A stretch of 64,000 nt of DNA, taken from NCBI GenBank assembly GCA_963169105.1, contig OY720643.1, forward strand, positions 101,071,697-101,135,696, given 5' to 3'. The notes beneath the pieces are model-generated. The model was not told the origin of the DNA. It saw only the letters and a list, made by a program, of their open reading frames with translations, and ran no database searches. The translations under genes and the position numbers were made by a program. Shown piece by piece: positions 12,602 to 23,983 of this stretch; within the stretch, counting starts at the first letter, position 1, and every line of letters starts with the position of its first letter. This stretch comes from Ceriagrion tenellum (lineage: Eukaryota; Arthropoda; Insecta; Odonata; Coenagrionidae).

Positions 12602-15600
12602 CTAGGAGCGAAACTGGGCATCCTAAAGTAGATTCAAAAAGGGAGTGGAGCTGCGGGTTAACACACAGCCTAAATTTTTCAACACGAAAAATAATTCCGT
12701 TAAAAATCCTTCCATAATATCTGCATCATTTAGATCCCGTGGATTAGAATTGTAATTATTGTTGTTTGGGGCAAACTTTTCACAAGTCATCATTAGCAGT
12801 TTGAGTAGCACGTACGGCGTAGAAAATTTTCGTAGCCCCGTTCCAAAAACTCTAAAGATTATTGCATTTGTATATTTTTCGAAGATCAGGACTACATTTA
12901 TTTCCTCTCTCTCCCTCTTTTTCTCGGACCTGCGACCCCTGGACGGAGAAACGAACACGCTTTCCCAGTGCCTACCCGGCCCCAATGATACAACAATCGA
13001 CATTAGTTTTAAAATTGAGATTGCCGTTAAGAGCGTAAAGCGAAAAAAGTGAAAATAAAGACTAAATAACCCCTCCCTTAATGATTGAGTAAATGAGATA
13101 TACACAATAATACTTCCCCTAATGCTTTAATACACTCACCGGCTTTTATGGGACTCACATCATAATCAAAGTTCAAAAAAGTTATATATACAAGTTCAAT
13201 GAACATTCTTCATACTAGCACTTTAATAGGTGATTGAGAGTTGTTCTGCACAATTATCGTAATATACCAGAGACTGGGCATTTTCTCACATTCTCTCTCA
13301 TAAATGACTCGCCATAAGGGCTCTCTGTCACTTCACATACCCTCTGCCTCTACATAAGTCATCAAGCATCCCTCTTCTCTTCCTTCCACTTCCATCCTTA
13401 CCGCCGTTCTATCCTCTATCGCCTTATACAACATATTGATAACTTACGCAACGCAATTGACGCCTTATACAACATACACATGGCCTCTAGCCAACTTTTC
13501 CGTTTTCTCTAGACCTCTGCCACAAAGTTCCTTAACCCATCACCATATCAACACATCCTTGCAACCAATCGTAACCTACATATTTTCCTCAGAATCCACA
13601 ACTTAAGCGCAACCGATCTAAGTGCATTATCTCTCCGAAAGCCTGCGACTCTCATCAACCTATTTTTTACGTCTCTTCTCGGACTTCCTCTCATCCGTTT
13701 CTTTCCATTTCAAAGTAATTCCTTCGTCCGTGTGGTTCTCCATCTGATCTCACTATTACTTAACCGATTTTAGCCGAAAACTTCGTAGATACCAGTGATG
13801 TAGCCATGATTTAATTACAGAGTAGAGGTCAATGATGAGTGAAAGCAGGGCAGAGGGGGAAGAATTTTTTAAGAGCAAATATGTGTATCAAGGCCACTAA
13901 GAGTTCAACTGCTCCTGAGTTGTAGCAGCCATAAAATATTTCAGCTGTTAGAATAAAAACCTACTCTTTTATGTTTGTAATTACGAAAAAAGACATTGAG
14001 AAATTTCTTCAAACTGAACAATATATTAATACAAAATGACAAGTTAAAGATGAAGTTGAATCTCTTTCACTGCTCTTTTCTTTAAATAAATTCGAATTTT
14101 CTGGGTCCATCCAGGTTGAGTCCGGACCACATGGACCTCCCAGGCTACGTAACTGTAAATACATAAGCTGTTCATCGTAGTACCTTTATTTCCTTGCACT
14201 CTTGTAGTCGGCGCACGCATAGCGTGTAATATGTTAAAGAGGATGAGAGAGAATTTGAACAAGATATCTTGGACAGTGGAGTGTAAATGCTGTATCAATC
14301 CGTAAATTGCCAGCATACACACAGAAAAATATGAAAGCATGCGTAATTTTGCAGTCAAAAGTCAAGAAGGATATATGGAGAAAGGGACTGTTAAAACTTT
14401 GACAGATTTCAAGGACTAAGTCAAGCCTATCGCAAGCATTATTGACGATTTCGAATTTTGGAAGTTCTCTAAATCAAATACAGTTTTATATGTTAGTCAC
14501 AAATGTGCAAAATAGTTAGCAAAGTTCTAAACATATAATGCATATATAGTATAATACTACATTATGTAAATATATGATATAATAATTATCAGCAAAGCAA
14601 AAGCAAACAGACTATAAAAGTTTACATAACAATTGAGATACTCAGTTATTCTGGGTTTTAAATTTTCGCTCATTCAGGCCAATGCCCAAAAATTTCAATT
14701 CGGAGGACTCCTGGTTAATTGATAGAAAGTGAATATTTTCCCTTTAATGTCAAATAATTATCGAAGTAATGTTTTTCTAAAATTAATGAGTAACAAATAA
14801 AAAAATCAAATTTTGCGTTAAGATTACTCCACATTCTCAGCACTGCGGGTAAAGTTGTAAGTTAAGTCCCCTCTATTCTCCCATTAGAAAATATTAACGA
14901 TATATGCATACATAATACATAGACTTGATATTTCTTTGGATTCACTTCAACCCTCAATTTAAGGAAATTCCGTGAAATGAATTAAATGTTATTATAACTT
15001 CTATACTATTCACTTATACAATAACTTACCCTCTTCTTATATCAGTTACAAAATTATAATTACCTCACTACTTTTTTTGCAATCGAACTTGAAATGGCAA
15101 AGATTTTAATGAGATAACGAATTAAACATTAGGGTTTTGAGTATTTTCCTAACTAATACAATGTCATTTACGCAAAAAACTTTTAATGAGAACAAAAACT
15201 TGAAATGAATCGTACAAAAAAACGTAGGCCATCACATAACTCAAGGTATTAGGAAATAACTGCGGTGTTTGAAGTAAAAATGCGGAAAATTGCTGGAGGG
15301 GGAATGATAGCGTCTACCAAAGATGCCACTCCTCAGTTGCTGTAAAATAAGAGGGTAGAATATATAAATATCATTCTGGGGATACGTTTATAATCAACAC
15401 TACCCATATCACAAGCAACCAATAAAATAATGGTGGAAATCAGCAGGCATTTGTTTTTCGCATGAAAGGACGCGGTAGAATCTACTGCACGGCAATGAAA
15501 GCTCATTTCTGACCCTTTAATTCCATTATTTTCGAAAAATGCTGTATTTTGGCGTTTTTCAAGGTTTCGATCAAAAATGAAAACCTATTATGGTTATATA

Positions 15601-15846
15601 AACCATACTTATGTACTTAAAAAGATTTAAGTTCTTCAATCCACTGCTAAATTATGTTACAACATAAAAATACGCACTGCAATACATATCAATTAAGTAT
15701 TAACAACGATTAGTAAGCTGCAATTTTTTAAATTCATAAGCATCCTACGGGTTTTTCTGAATCACGTTAATCGACGTCGATTGTACTCTGGGAATCATGA
15801 AATTACAAAATGATGGAAATTGAATGGTCATGTAACACAAAGATTT
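12602..15846. other. Unassigned DNA with unrecognised open frames
   Basis: No recognisable gene. The longest open frame is 160 codons on the minus strand (12,623-13,105). It contains a poly-Asn stretch and a Lys/Arg/Glu-rich segment and has no family signature. A 104-codon minus-strand frame at 14,044-14,358 is likewise unrecognised. The rest is A+T rich. Confidence 0.5.
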
Positions 15847-16326
15847 TCACAGGACGTCCAGGACGCGTCCTGAGCCAAAAACTCCCTCATTTGTCACCTC
15901 CCCCGAACTATCTGACCTCATCCCTTCGACGAAAACAAGCAGAACTTGTCCAACACGCCTCCGTGCGCTAACGTACAACGACGTCGGGAGGTACACAAAT
16001 ATTTCATCTGGGACGGCGAATGGCGACAGGTCACGGGGCAGAGGATGCCAGGGAGCGGAGTCGACATCCCCGAGCCGTCGATCCGTATTGAGACGGCCGA
16101 CCGAAGGGGGTCGTGATGACGGGGGCAATCCATGAGCAATGACCCGTCTCCACGTCTGCGGACTTCGATCGACACGGACACAAAAAGGCGACACCTTTCC
16201 GGAGATCATCCGTGGGAAGAAAGGATTTATCAAGGTCTGGGGACGGAAGGCTGGGAAAGAAAAGTGACTTGAGCCGCCCTCGACCTGAGTTTTCCTTCGT
16301 GTTTCTCCATGCGTTGCGCATATCAT
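15847..16326 (-). other. Unrecognised GC-rich open frame, possible exon
   Basis: A 159-codon frame is open on the minus strand. Two more minus-strand frames (96 and 87 codons) are open over the same DNA. The block is clearly richer in G+C and CpG than its surroundings. A good 3' splice-acceptor-like sequence (TTTTCTTTCCCAG) reads on the minus strand with its exon side beginning at 16,250. A weak donor-like AG/GTGACA follows near 15,898, giving a possible 353-bp exon. I recognise no protein family. It could be a fast-evolving exon, a CpG island or a GC-rich repeat. Confidence 0.2.
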
Positions 16327-17630
16327 GCTACCAAGGATTCTGCAGAAAATTACATCGTCTGGAAGCCATGAGTGCCTCTACGGTGGAATCAATGCAAAAA
16401 GACCTATTTGGGGGTTAAACGAAGTAGTTATATAATTATATAACAGTAGGGCAAGCGTAAGAGAGTTAATAGCGTCTTGAGTGACCGGTTCCAAATTTCA
16501 TTATTTTCATTTATTAGTTCGATTATTTCAAGTAGACAGGATCTGGTGGCGCAACCGAAAATAATCTCTTAGAATCAAATCGAGAATATTCCACATTTAA
16601 ATGAGTATTCCACACATTTTAATTAAAATGACACTACTGAAAGTAAGAACGGTATTAAACAGAATCATTAAGATAATGAAGCATCATATCCCTTCTTGAA
16701 TATATAACCACTTGTTGGGAAAGGATCAAAATTTCTCCACGACATTGATTCCAATCTGTATTGTTCTGTCTATAAATAAACATTTATTAGATTATTCTGT
16801 TGCATTCTCCGTTTGATTTTGGGGTTATGCTCGTTCTTTCCTGAGAATGTTGGCTTTTCTACTTTACGATATAGTTCCCCATAAGCTTCCTTACAATTTG
16901 AATAAAACAGGGCGAAAAGCAAGGACGTGTAATACCACCGTGGCTATTGATCGTTAAATGGATAAATGAGACAAGAGATGTGGGTGGGTAAAGCGTCAGT
17001 GTAATGGTTGGTGATATAAATGTGCGAGTTCTATAGTAAGTAGATGATGAAATGTTAGTCTGACAGTGAGTACTAGAACAAAAAGGAACTCCTGAATAAC
17101 ATCTATTAAGTCAAATAGAGAATAGATTTGAGGATAAATGCGTCGACGACTAGGTAGTTTTTGATAGGAAGAATGAAAAAAATGATTGCATGACGTATTA
17201 TATTGATCAATGCACGTAATTCTGAATTACTCGAGGAAGTATAGGATTTGGTCGAATTTTTGTGAAAACTGGAATAATGGATGTAGAGACAAAAGGCGAA
17301 AGGAATGCACTACTGATTTTTATTTCCCTAGGAAATCGAAAATCGCAGTGTACGAATGAGTTCTCTTCCTGACGTCATCCTTCCTTAATCTTAATGTTCA
17401 GGGTTCCATTCCCGCTCCAAGCAGTTTTTTCCGTGGCAGTTTCAAAATACATACTTCATACCGAGCTAGAGACTTCGTCGAAACTGACTACTATTGACAT
17501 GTCCTGTCATGGACGTCACGCTCCATTTAGTGTACTCATACCTCACCGATACTTAGGATTTTCATAGGGCGATTATTTTGTTCAGTAAATTTGATTATTT
17601 GATTTTTCCCCAAGAGTAAGGCAATTGAGC
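16327..17630. other. Unassigned DNA with an 18-bp palindrome
   Basis: No gene seen. A perfect 18-bp palindrome, GTTATATAATTATATAAC, lies at 16,427-16,444. Confidence 0.6.
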
Positions 17631-17644
17631 TCCAGTGTGCGGCG
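17631..17644. repeat. SINE target-site duplication, left
   Basis: TCCAGTGTGCGGCG matches TCCAGTGTGCGACG at 17,944-17,957 at 13 of 14 positions, and the pair brackets the SINE exactly. This is the size expected for LINE-machinery target-primed insertion. Confidence 0.85.
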
Positions 17645-17943
17645 GGGATCGGGTTGGTGTGGTGGCTAGAGTACTGGCTAACCATACGGGTGGCCAGGGT
17701 TCAAATCCCTGCAGAGGTGGATGTTTTTCAGAGGAAACCCGATCTCTACTTGAGTGCCTTGTGAAGGGCACTTCAAGTACAGTACTCCGTCTGTCGGATG
17801 ATACGTTAAACCGTGGTCACCTTGGCCCCTTTCGTTAAGAGCAGACTAATGCCGGCGCCGGGTTTCTTCTATCCACCCTTCTTCCATTACCTATCCCCTA
17901 TGGCGCAAATGACCTTAGCAGTCGGTCGTCTCCCCAAACAAAA
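17645..17943 (+). mobile_element. tRNA-derived SINE, about 299 bp
   Basis: The head begins GGGATCGGGTTGGTGTGG and has an A-box-like TGGTGTGGTGGCTAGAG and a B-box GGTTCAAATCC about 40 bases later, as in a tRNA-derived RNA polymerase III promoter. A central region (GGATGATACGTTAAACCG) and a core (GCCGGCGCCGGGTTT) follow. The 3' end is GTCGTCTCCCCAAACAAAA with a short A-rich tail. A 14-bp target-site duplication flanks it. The GTTAAACCG core resembles motifs I recall from some widespread animal SINE superfamilies, but I cannot name the family. It is non-coding and would depend on a partner LINE. An internal 67-codon open frame is incidental. Confidence 0.85.
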
Positions 17944-17957
17944 TCCAGTGTGCGACG
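17944..17957. repeat. SINE target-site duplication, right
   Basis: TCCAGTGTGCGACG differs from the left copy at one position. It follows directly after the A-rich tail of the SINE. Confidence 0.85.
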
Positions 17958-20900
17958 CATATTTAGGAACAGATCGACCAAAATGGAATTTCTCGATAAT
18001 TAAGCTCATTGAAATATAACGGTTTCCATAACAAATACCAAAAATGAGGAATTCATACCCTGAAAGTGAAAGGATATTTTGCGCTACGGTTATGGAGATT
18101 AGGATCATGATTACAAGACTTCTAGGACGTTAAGGTTTTCAATGTATATTAAAGGAGTTCCCTTAGTTTAAGTCGAGATAATGGATTAGAATCGAATAGT
18201 GAGATAGATGTGCGAGATCACAGAGTGAGATTCATGATCAAGGGAAGAAAAAATTCTCTATTCGAGCAGAAAATTATTCCGTGACAGATACTCTCTCCTT
18301 CTACGAAATTCAGGCATCTTATCTTTCGTGTACTCGAGCATTAGTCTCCAGCTGGACGCACCAGCCAGCGGCGGAAAATCACTTCACCTCCAGAAAACGA
18401 TAAGTTCCGCCACAGAATCGTTTCCGTTCCCCCCCCCCCCCTTCCATTCAAATTTCAAAGAAAGTAACATTGGGAACCAGCCTGGGTGAGACTGAAGTCT
18501 CGCAGAGAGAATTCATTAGCCATTGGAAATAGATAGAGAGAAAGATGGGGACTGTTTCTCATTTTAGATCTTCCATTCGTCCTCTACCCCACTGTTTTCA
18601 ACTTTCAGGGCCAGGAGGCCCATTCACTAGCCACTCCCCCCTCACCCCCCAGGAGGGCAATGAGAGGCGTCTCGCTTAACGACGTTCTTTTATGAGAGAG
18701 AAAGAAAAGGTGGAAAAAAGAGCTAGTTTCAAGCCAGTCCTTAGTACCACCTCCTTCGTCTTTATTTTTTCCCAGGGATTGGAGACTTATGATCGCATTA
18801 AGTGCTCCTCATCTCCCAGGGATTCCATCGCCTTCCTCCTCAGCTAAAGATTAATTCCCAACGTCTCGTTAATTTCTGAGAACATTTTCTTTCATTTTTA
18901 TTACTGTTGTCCTATTACTTAAACATAAAGGTCGCCGCGTCGAAGTGAGACTCGAAAACATCCAGAGAACCTTCTAAAAAACAGCGGAATGCCGGGACTG
19001 TGTGACATAGGCTCAAAAAGATGAAAAACATCTATACTCAAAACGAAAAAGGAGAGCCTGATCGCCAAAATCTAAAGCACTCACGAAAAGATACACAAGT
19101 TGACATGTTAATACGAATTTTATACAAGGAGCGGGTGATAGCTGTTCTAAGAGTACCGAGTCTCCATGTAGAAGGCCCGAGTTAGATTTGTGAAACGTTT
19201 TAAGACAAACTGAGCAATGTGACGGGATTGCAAAAGGGGTTAGGGTAGGAATTAATAGATTGTCAACATATCAAAGTTCAAAAAAGGATTCGATGCAGTC
19301 TATATTGCCATTCAGTTCATTTAGATAAATCTAAAGAATTATGGCGGAAACTATCACAAGCATAAAATTAAGAAAATTTATGACCGAACCGCCATATTTA
19401 TAATGTCATTTTATCTGAGGACTACGGGAGCATTATACGAGTAGTTGTAATAAATGTCTTCCATAAAATTCCCATCACAACTAGGTACACTGACCTTGTC
19501 ATTGAGGCTAATTAACTATAATAATTTCTAAGATCTCATCCCGAAAGTAGTGTACCGCATGATTAGGCACTCCACACGGATTAATATCTCTTCATACAAA
19601 TGAATAAGTAGCAATAGAAATTTTAATTGGCGGTTTTATCTTAATTCGTATATTGCATTTCAGCATGGCTGTCAACGTAGCGCATTCGCTTTGTTCTCCT
19701 GGCTGTTTTCTGGTCCTCGCCTAGAGGCCAGAGCAGCGTGCGACGATTTCAATTATACTGAGAGTAAAAACACCCCGAGATTCCACCCCACATTTAGGAT
19801 TATAGCAATACAATTTTTACGATCGTAAACTAAATGATAGTCAGTCCTTGTCAGAGGACATGTAACGGAGGACTACTTAGCACCATTAATTGTGGAGAAG
19901 GTGACACCGAAGCCAGTTTTTTGTCAACTTTTTCTTGATTCTCTAAAGATTCCAACTGACACCAACCAGTTTCCTGGACCTTCATAACGCTAATGACCTC
20001 AGTTGTCCGTGTTAACTCCCAAATTCCATACTTACGAAATACGAAGACACACCTTAATAGGTGGGTGAAGGTGTTACGGCATAAACAATAGAACAGCTAA
20101 TAAATGTGATAATGATTTGAAATTTAAAGAAAAAATGTGCTGAATAGGAGAAATTTTCTCGCACGCGCACGTGCACGCAAATTACGCGCACGGATTTAAA
20201 AAATATTAGTATCAGAGGTATATTAATGACTAATCCTAATGATTTGGAAACCGATCTTATCTTTATCTTCAACGTAAAACCAGAACCTGCCCCATGCGTT
20301 CTCCACAGTAGATCCAAATAATGGCAACTCTCAGGCATCCGAGTTATTACCCCGCTGAGCGCAAATATACTCCCTTAATTTCATAGGCATAGCTTCGACA
20401 TGATTCCTTCAGGACAGGGAATTGGGGTGAGGAACTTTTTCAGGTTTAAGTTACCAATACCAACGCACGTGGCGCAGAAAATAAATATCGTTCAGGACAA
20501 ATTAGACGGCTTCTCACGCCGCTTTTCCGTCATTTTTTTCGGAAAATGGCAATGACCCGACGTAATTACGTGGCTGCGCAATCGTAGTCCGTCAAGGTAA
20601 GAATATGAGTTGGGTAAATGGATGGGAATGAGGTTACCGAGAAATGTTAGCGGCAAAAGTAAGACGGATAGGGTGGGAGTATGTGAAGAAAGTGTGCAGA
20701 ATGGATGCTCCGGTAATGAGTATGTATGCATGACGTGAGCTTCCTTATTTGGTCACTTCGAGAGAATGGATACGTACAAATAACGAAATTGCACCTTACG
20801 AATGAACAGTGAGATAGTTTGGGGAAGGCGGAGAATCTAATGGATGAGTGTTGCAGGAAATAACCTGAGGAAGAAGATTAATGGATATCTAAAAAACAAG

Positions 20901-21356
20901 TCAGCACGAGGTGAGCAAGGCACGAGCATAAGAGAAGCGAAAGAGGTATGCAGGAACAAGGTACCATTATCATTAAGGAAATGATCAGAAAGTCAGCTTT
21001 GTTGTCCTCACAGAAATACCAAATTCTTTCACTTTGCCGACTCCGAAAAGAATGACGTGATTGGTGCGTATGTAAGTAGCAAGAAGTATAGAATTTTCCA
21101 GCGAAAAAATGGTCCATTCTGGGTTTAATATCACCGATATATTAGAGATCTTTACCACCAAAGCGTGAACCTATGAATCGATCGAAGAAAGCCGGAGAGC
21201 TGGCTTTCAAATGGGCGGTATCGAACAGTTTTCCAATCGTTTACCTCGATAAACGTAAAGGGTAAAGAGGGAGGAAGTCAGGGAGAAAACAACGTACAGA
21301 GTGACACAGCACTGGCCAAAAACAGCGTAGTACTGAAGCGTCTATGATTGGATAAA
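17958..21356. other. Unassigned DNA, poly-C and Z-DNA-like runs
   Basis: No recognisable gene. A 13-base C run lies at 18,429-18,441. An alternating purine-pyrimidine stretch rich in CG and CA (GCACGCGCACGTGCACGC) starts at 20,161 and could adopt Z-form. Several open frames of 70-95 codons on the minus strand (20,054-21,117) have no family signature. Confidence 0.5.
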
Positions 21357-21561
21357 ATTTTTTTTTAATTTATTTTTTTTTTTAAATCTTTACTACCCCG
21401 AATACAGCACGATGTGCCAATTTACGTCGGGTGAATAACAGTAACAACGGACGAGACACAAACACCCATGTCCTGGGCAGATAATATTTTACCCAGGCGT
21501 GACTCGAACCCGCGACCCTAAGATTAGCAGGCGAGGACTTTATCCCGCCGCCACCGGGACC
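21357..21561 (-). mobile_element. tRNA-derived SINE with A-rich tail
   Basis: On the minus strand it begins GTCCCGGTGGCGGCGGG (A-box region) and has a clear B-box, GCGGGTTCGAGTC, about 40 bases on. A unique body follows, and it ends in TTTAAAAAAAAAA and further A-rich sequence (plus-strand poly-T at 21,357-21,384). The cloverleaf is degenerate and the sequence continues well past tRNA length, so this is a SINE and not a tRNA gene. No clear target-site duplication was found. The 86-codon minus-strand open frame across it is incidental. Confidence 0.75.
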
Positions 21562-22117
21562 GACATTGGCAGTACAGAACGGAATAGCATGTAATCTGGC
21601 TTTTATCAGAACGAAATGACGAGGCACAATCTGCAATAGCAAATGGATTTACCTGGAGAATGAATAAGGCAATTATTATGAACAAGAAAAAGCATTGACA
21701 GGACGGAAAGCAATCCTGAAATGAATGCCTAGGCTATAACTTGATATCTTATAGAAACTTGAGATAGGAAACCGAAACCGATAATGCAACTCGACCTGCG
21801 AAATAAATGTCTCGATAGTTGAGAACCCCTTCAAACTTAGGCTCTTCTGCATAAAGCTACTCAAAACGATGAGTAAACTCGCTTGAATCTCGTGCTTGTA
21901 ACCGTAAATTACGAAGATTTCCTTTCAATCTACCATATGGTCCATGCACTTCATCAGGCTTTCAAGCAGACTTCATTATGGAATTGAAAATTGGCATCCT
22001 CTTTCCAACGACTAGAACTTCAACGAAAAATTGCCGAAGGCAAAACGCATAAATCGCACGGCGCATTTAAAAAGATAGAGAAACAATTCCATTCTATTTT
22101 CAGTCACATGTATCTAA
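21562..22117. other. Unassigned DNA
   Basis: Nothing recognisable between the SINE and the RT remnant. Confidence 0.6.
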
Positions 22118-22800
22118 ACTGTGGGTGAACTACACATTAAGTCGTCGGATGAAGTCAAATATCTGAGAATTACCTTAACTTCAGACGCATCGTGAAGATT
22201 ACACATACTAAATATATGCAGATTGGACGAGAAGAGAAACAGAATTCGTCGAAGGGCTTCGAATGAAAAAGTGAAAGAGAGGAGCTACTTCGCTCTTGTT
22301 AGACCTTACCTCGAATACGTCGCGAGCATTTTCGACTCTGGACAGAAAGAGCTAGACAGAAAAATAAATAAAATACAAATGAAAGCAGCGCTCCGAGTAA
22401 AAAACACTACTAGAGAACATTTAGTGTTTTTCAGCCTTTAGAGGGATTAGGATGGGAGCCGCTAGAGATTCGGAGGCTACATGATATGTTTGAATTGCTC
22501 GAGAAATTCAGAACAGGTGTGTTTCAGCACAATACAGAGAACATCGTTTAGACGCCGTACTACATCTCTAAATCTGATACAAGCAATAAAATATGAGATA
22601 TACGTTGCCAAACATATTGCTGAGACCTGGATATTGGTGGTCAAGCTCTCATCTCTTCCGGAAGGAAACACTTGTTTTCCTCTATTCATAAGCATGCATT
22701 CGCTGCATTTCTCTTTCAATATGTCTGTCCTGATATTTGGCAGAGCTCAACCCAAGAGAAATAGCCAAGAGAAACTATCTCAAAAGTGTGACCTTTTACT
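22118..22800 (+). pseudogene. RT C-terminal remnant of a Jockey/CR1-type LINE
   Basis: Pieces of the region downstream of the RT catalytic site can be read in shifting frames. The first is SSDEVKYLRITLTSDAS near 22,145. Next is the open frame 22,223-22,441 with YFALVRPYLEYVASIFD, typical of the conserved thumb region of insect non-LTR polymerases. Then come WEPLEIRRLHDMFELLEKF and FRTGVFQHNTENI up to about 22,545, and a weak tail with AELNPREIAKRNYLK near 22,740. Frameshifts and stops separate the pieces, and both ends are eroded. A related fragment lies at 59.6 kb. It is a dead copy unrelated to the larger element that starts 780 bp downstream. Confidence 0.8.
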
Positions 22801-23571
22801 TTCCTTTCCTTGTCTCGGCTTTCCTATATAATCGCACGGAGAGATCCGTCGGGTCATTTCGGATCTTGGTCATTCTTCGACCAAGTCATGTAGCCGATTC
22901 CAAGGAGTTGAGGTGTGGGCGCCCGTGCACCAGTAGCCATAACGCCATCCATCCGTACCTAATACCGCAACTTCTCTCTTTCCCGAGAAATGGTGTTCTT
23001 GTTTGGATATTCGAGACGCAAACTTTGGTTCCTTTAACTATTCAATGAAATACCTGCTTTAGAGAAACTGCTATTTTCCTTTCAAAACCTCTTTGATATT
23101 ATTCCATCCTCGACACCAGAGCAAGAACCCAATCTTTCAAAGTGTACCGCGTGTCCGCGTGCGTCGTTGCGTTCCAACGTACTTCTTCTCTGCGCGGTGC
23201 TCACTACAAAATGTACAAGAATTCGTTCTTCCCAAGAACAATAATTGACCATGATAAAAACTGAGCCCCCCTCCAAGCACTCAACACCCCCAAAATACAC
23301 ATCGCCATTTCACCTCCCTACGTATACTACCTTCTCCTTTACACGGCTGGTGTCCTACCACGCCAATGTGGCGGCACGCTGAGTAGCATGAGGATGAAGA
23401 TGAAGATACGTGAGTTGCTTTAGGATATCTGCATATTGGAATTGAAGAAAATGAAACTCTAAGCTCCTCCAAAAATATTGTTCCCAAGACTATAAGTTAG
23501 ACGCTAAATTTGAAACATGCGAAATGTTGATTTTCCTCCCCTCGAAACAGACAAGAATGAGTAATCAAGTC
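22801..23571. other. Unassigned DNA
   Basis: No recognisable gene. Short open frames occur on both strands at 22.8-23.5 kb without domain signatures. This is the target DNA into which the element at 23,581 inserted. Confidence 0.6.
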
Positions 23572-23580
23572 CTACCGTAA
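23572..23580. repeat. LINE target-site duplication, 5' copy
   Basis: CTACCGTAA is repeated at 27,338-27,346 directly after the TTCTA tail. The first three bases could belong to the tail repeat, so the certain duplication is CCGTAA and the maximum is nine bases. Confidence 0.8.
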
Positions 23581-23582
23581 TC

Positions 23583-23983
23583 TGTCAAGTTGGGCTTGCC
23601 CTAGGGGTTAAAATTGAATCAACTGATATGGACTATTCTTACAGACTTAATGCCAACGGACAATTAAACAAAACCAGACCTCCCGCTATCAGAGTTCGCT
23701 TTACGAGATCCACAGTAGCGCAGAAAATACTAGAGGGTCGTAAGGTGAAAAGGAATTTATCAATAAAAGACCTTGGCTGGAGTGATTCAGTTGACAACTT
23801 TATTTATGTAAACGAGTCTCTTACTGCTATAAACCGTAAAGTGTATGCAAAGGCAAGAGAACTAAATAATAGTGGAAAACTGAAGTACCTCTGGATTAGA
23901 GGGGGCAAAATTTCGCTAGGGTCGATGATGGAAAGGAACGACATCTTTTGCGTACTGAGGAGGATCTCCGTGTCCTCCAATGA
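23583..23983 (+). pseudogene. LINE ORF1, C-terminal part
   Basis: The frame is open from the element's 5' junction (ALGVKIESTD just before the first ATG at 23,628). The visible product reads RPPAIRVRFTRSTVAQKIL, YVNESLTAINRKVYAKA and LNNSGKLKYLWIRGGKISL. This pattern is typical of the C-terminal domain of insect LINE ORF1 proteins similar to baculovirus FP-type domains, which bind element RNA. A one-base loss near 23,918-23,921 shifts the frame. Past it the expected end (VDDGKERHLLRTEEDLRVLQ) can be read up to a TGA at 23,981-23,983. That stop overlaps the ORF2 ATG as ATGA. The N-terminal part was never copied. Confidence 0.85.

Noticed and set aside
12623..13105. 160-codon minus-strand open frame
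   Set aside because: No domain or family signature. It contains compositional runs (poly-Asn, Lys/Arg/Glu-rich), a 97-codon frame is open on the opposite strand, and there is no supporting splice or start context.
17645..17720. tRNA gene
   Set aside because: Box A and B are present, but the cloverleaf is incomplete, the sequence continues to ~299 bp with a tail and TSD, and a divergent copy exists at 6.7 kb. It is a SINE.
21480..21561. tRNA gene on the minus strand
   Set aside because: The acceptor stem does not pair properly and the unit runs on into a SINE body with an A-rich tail.
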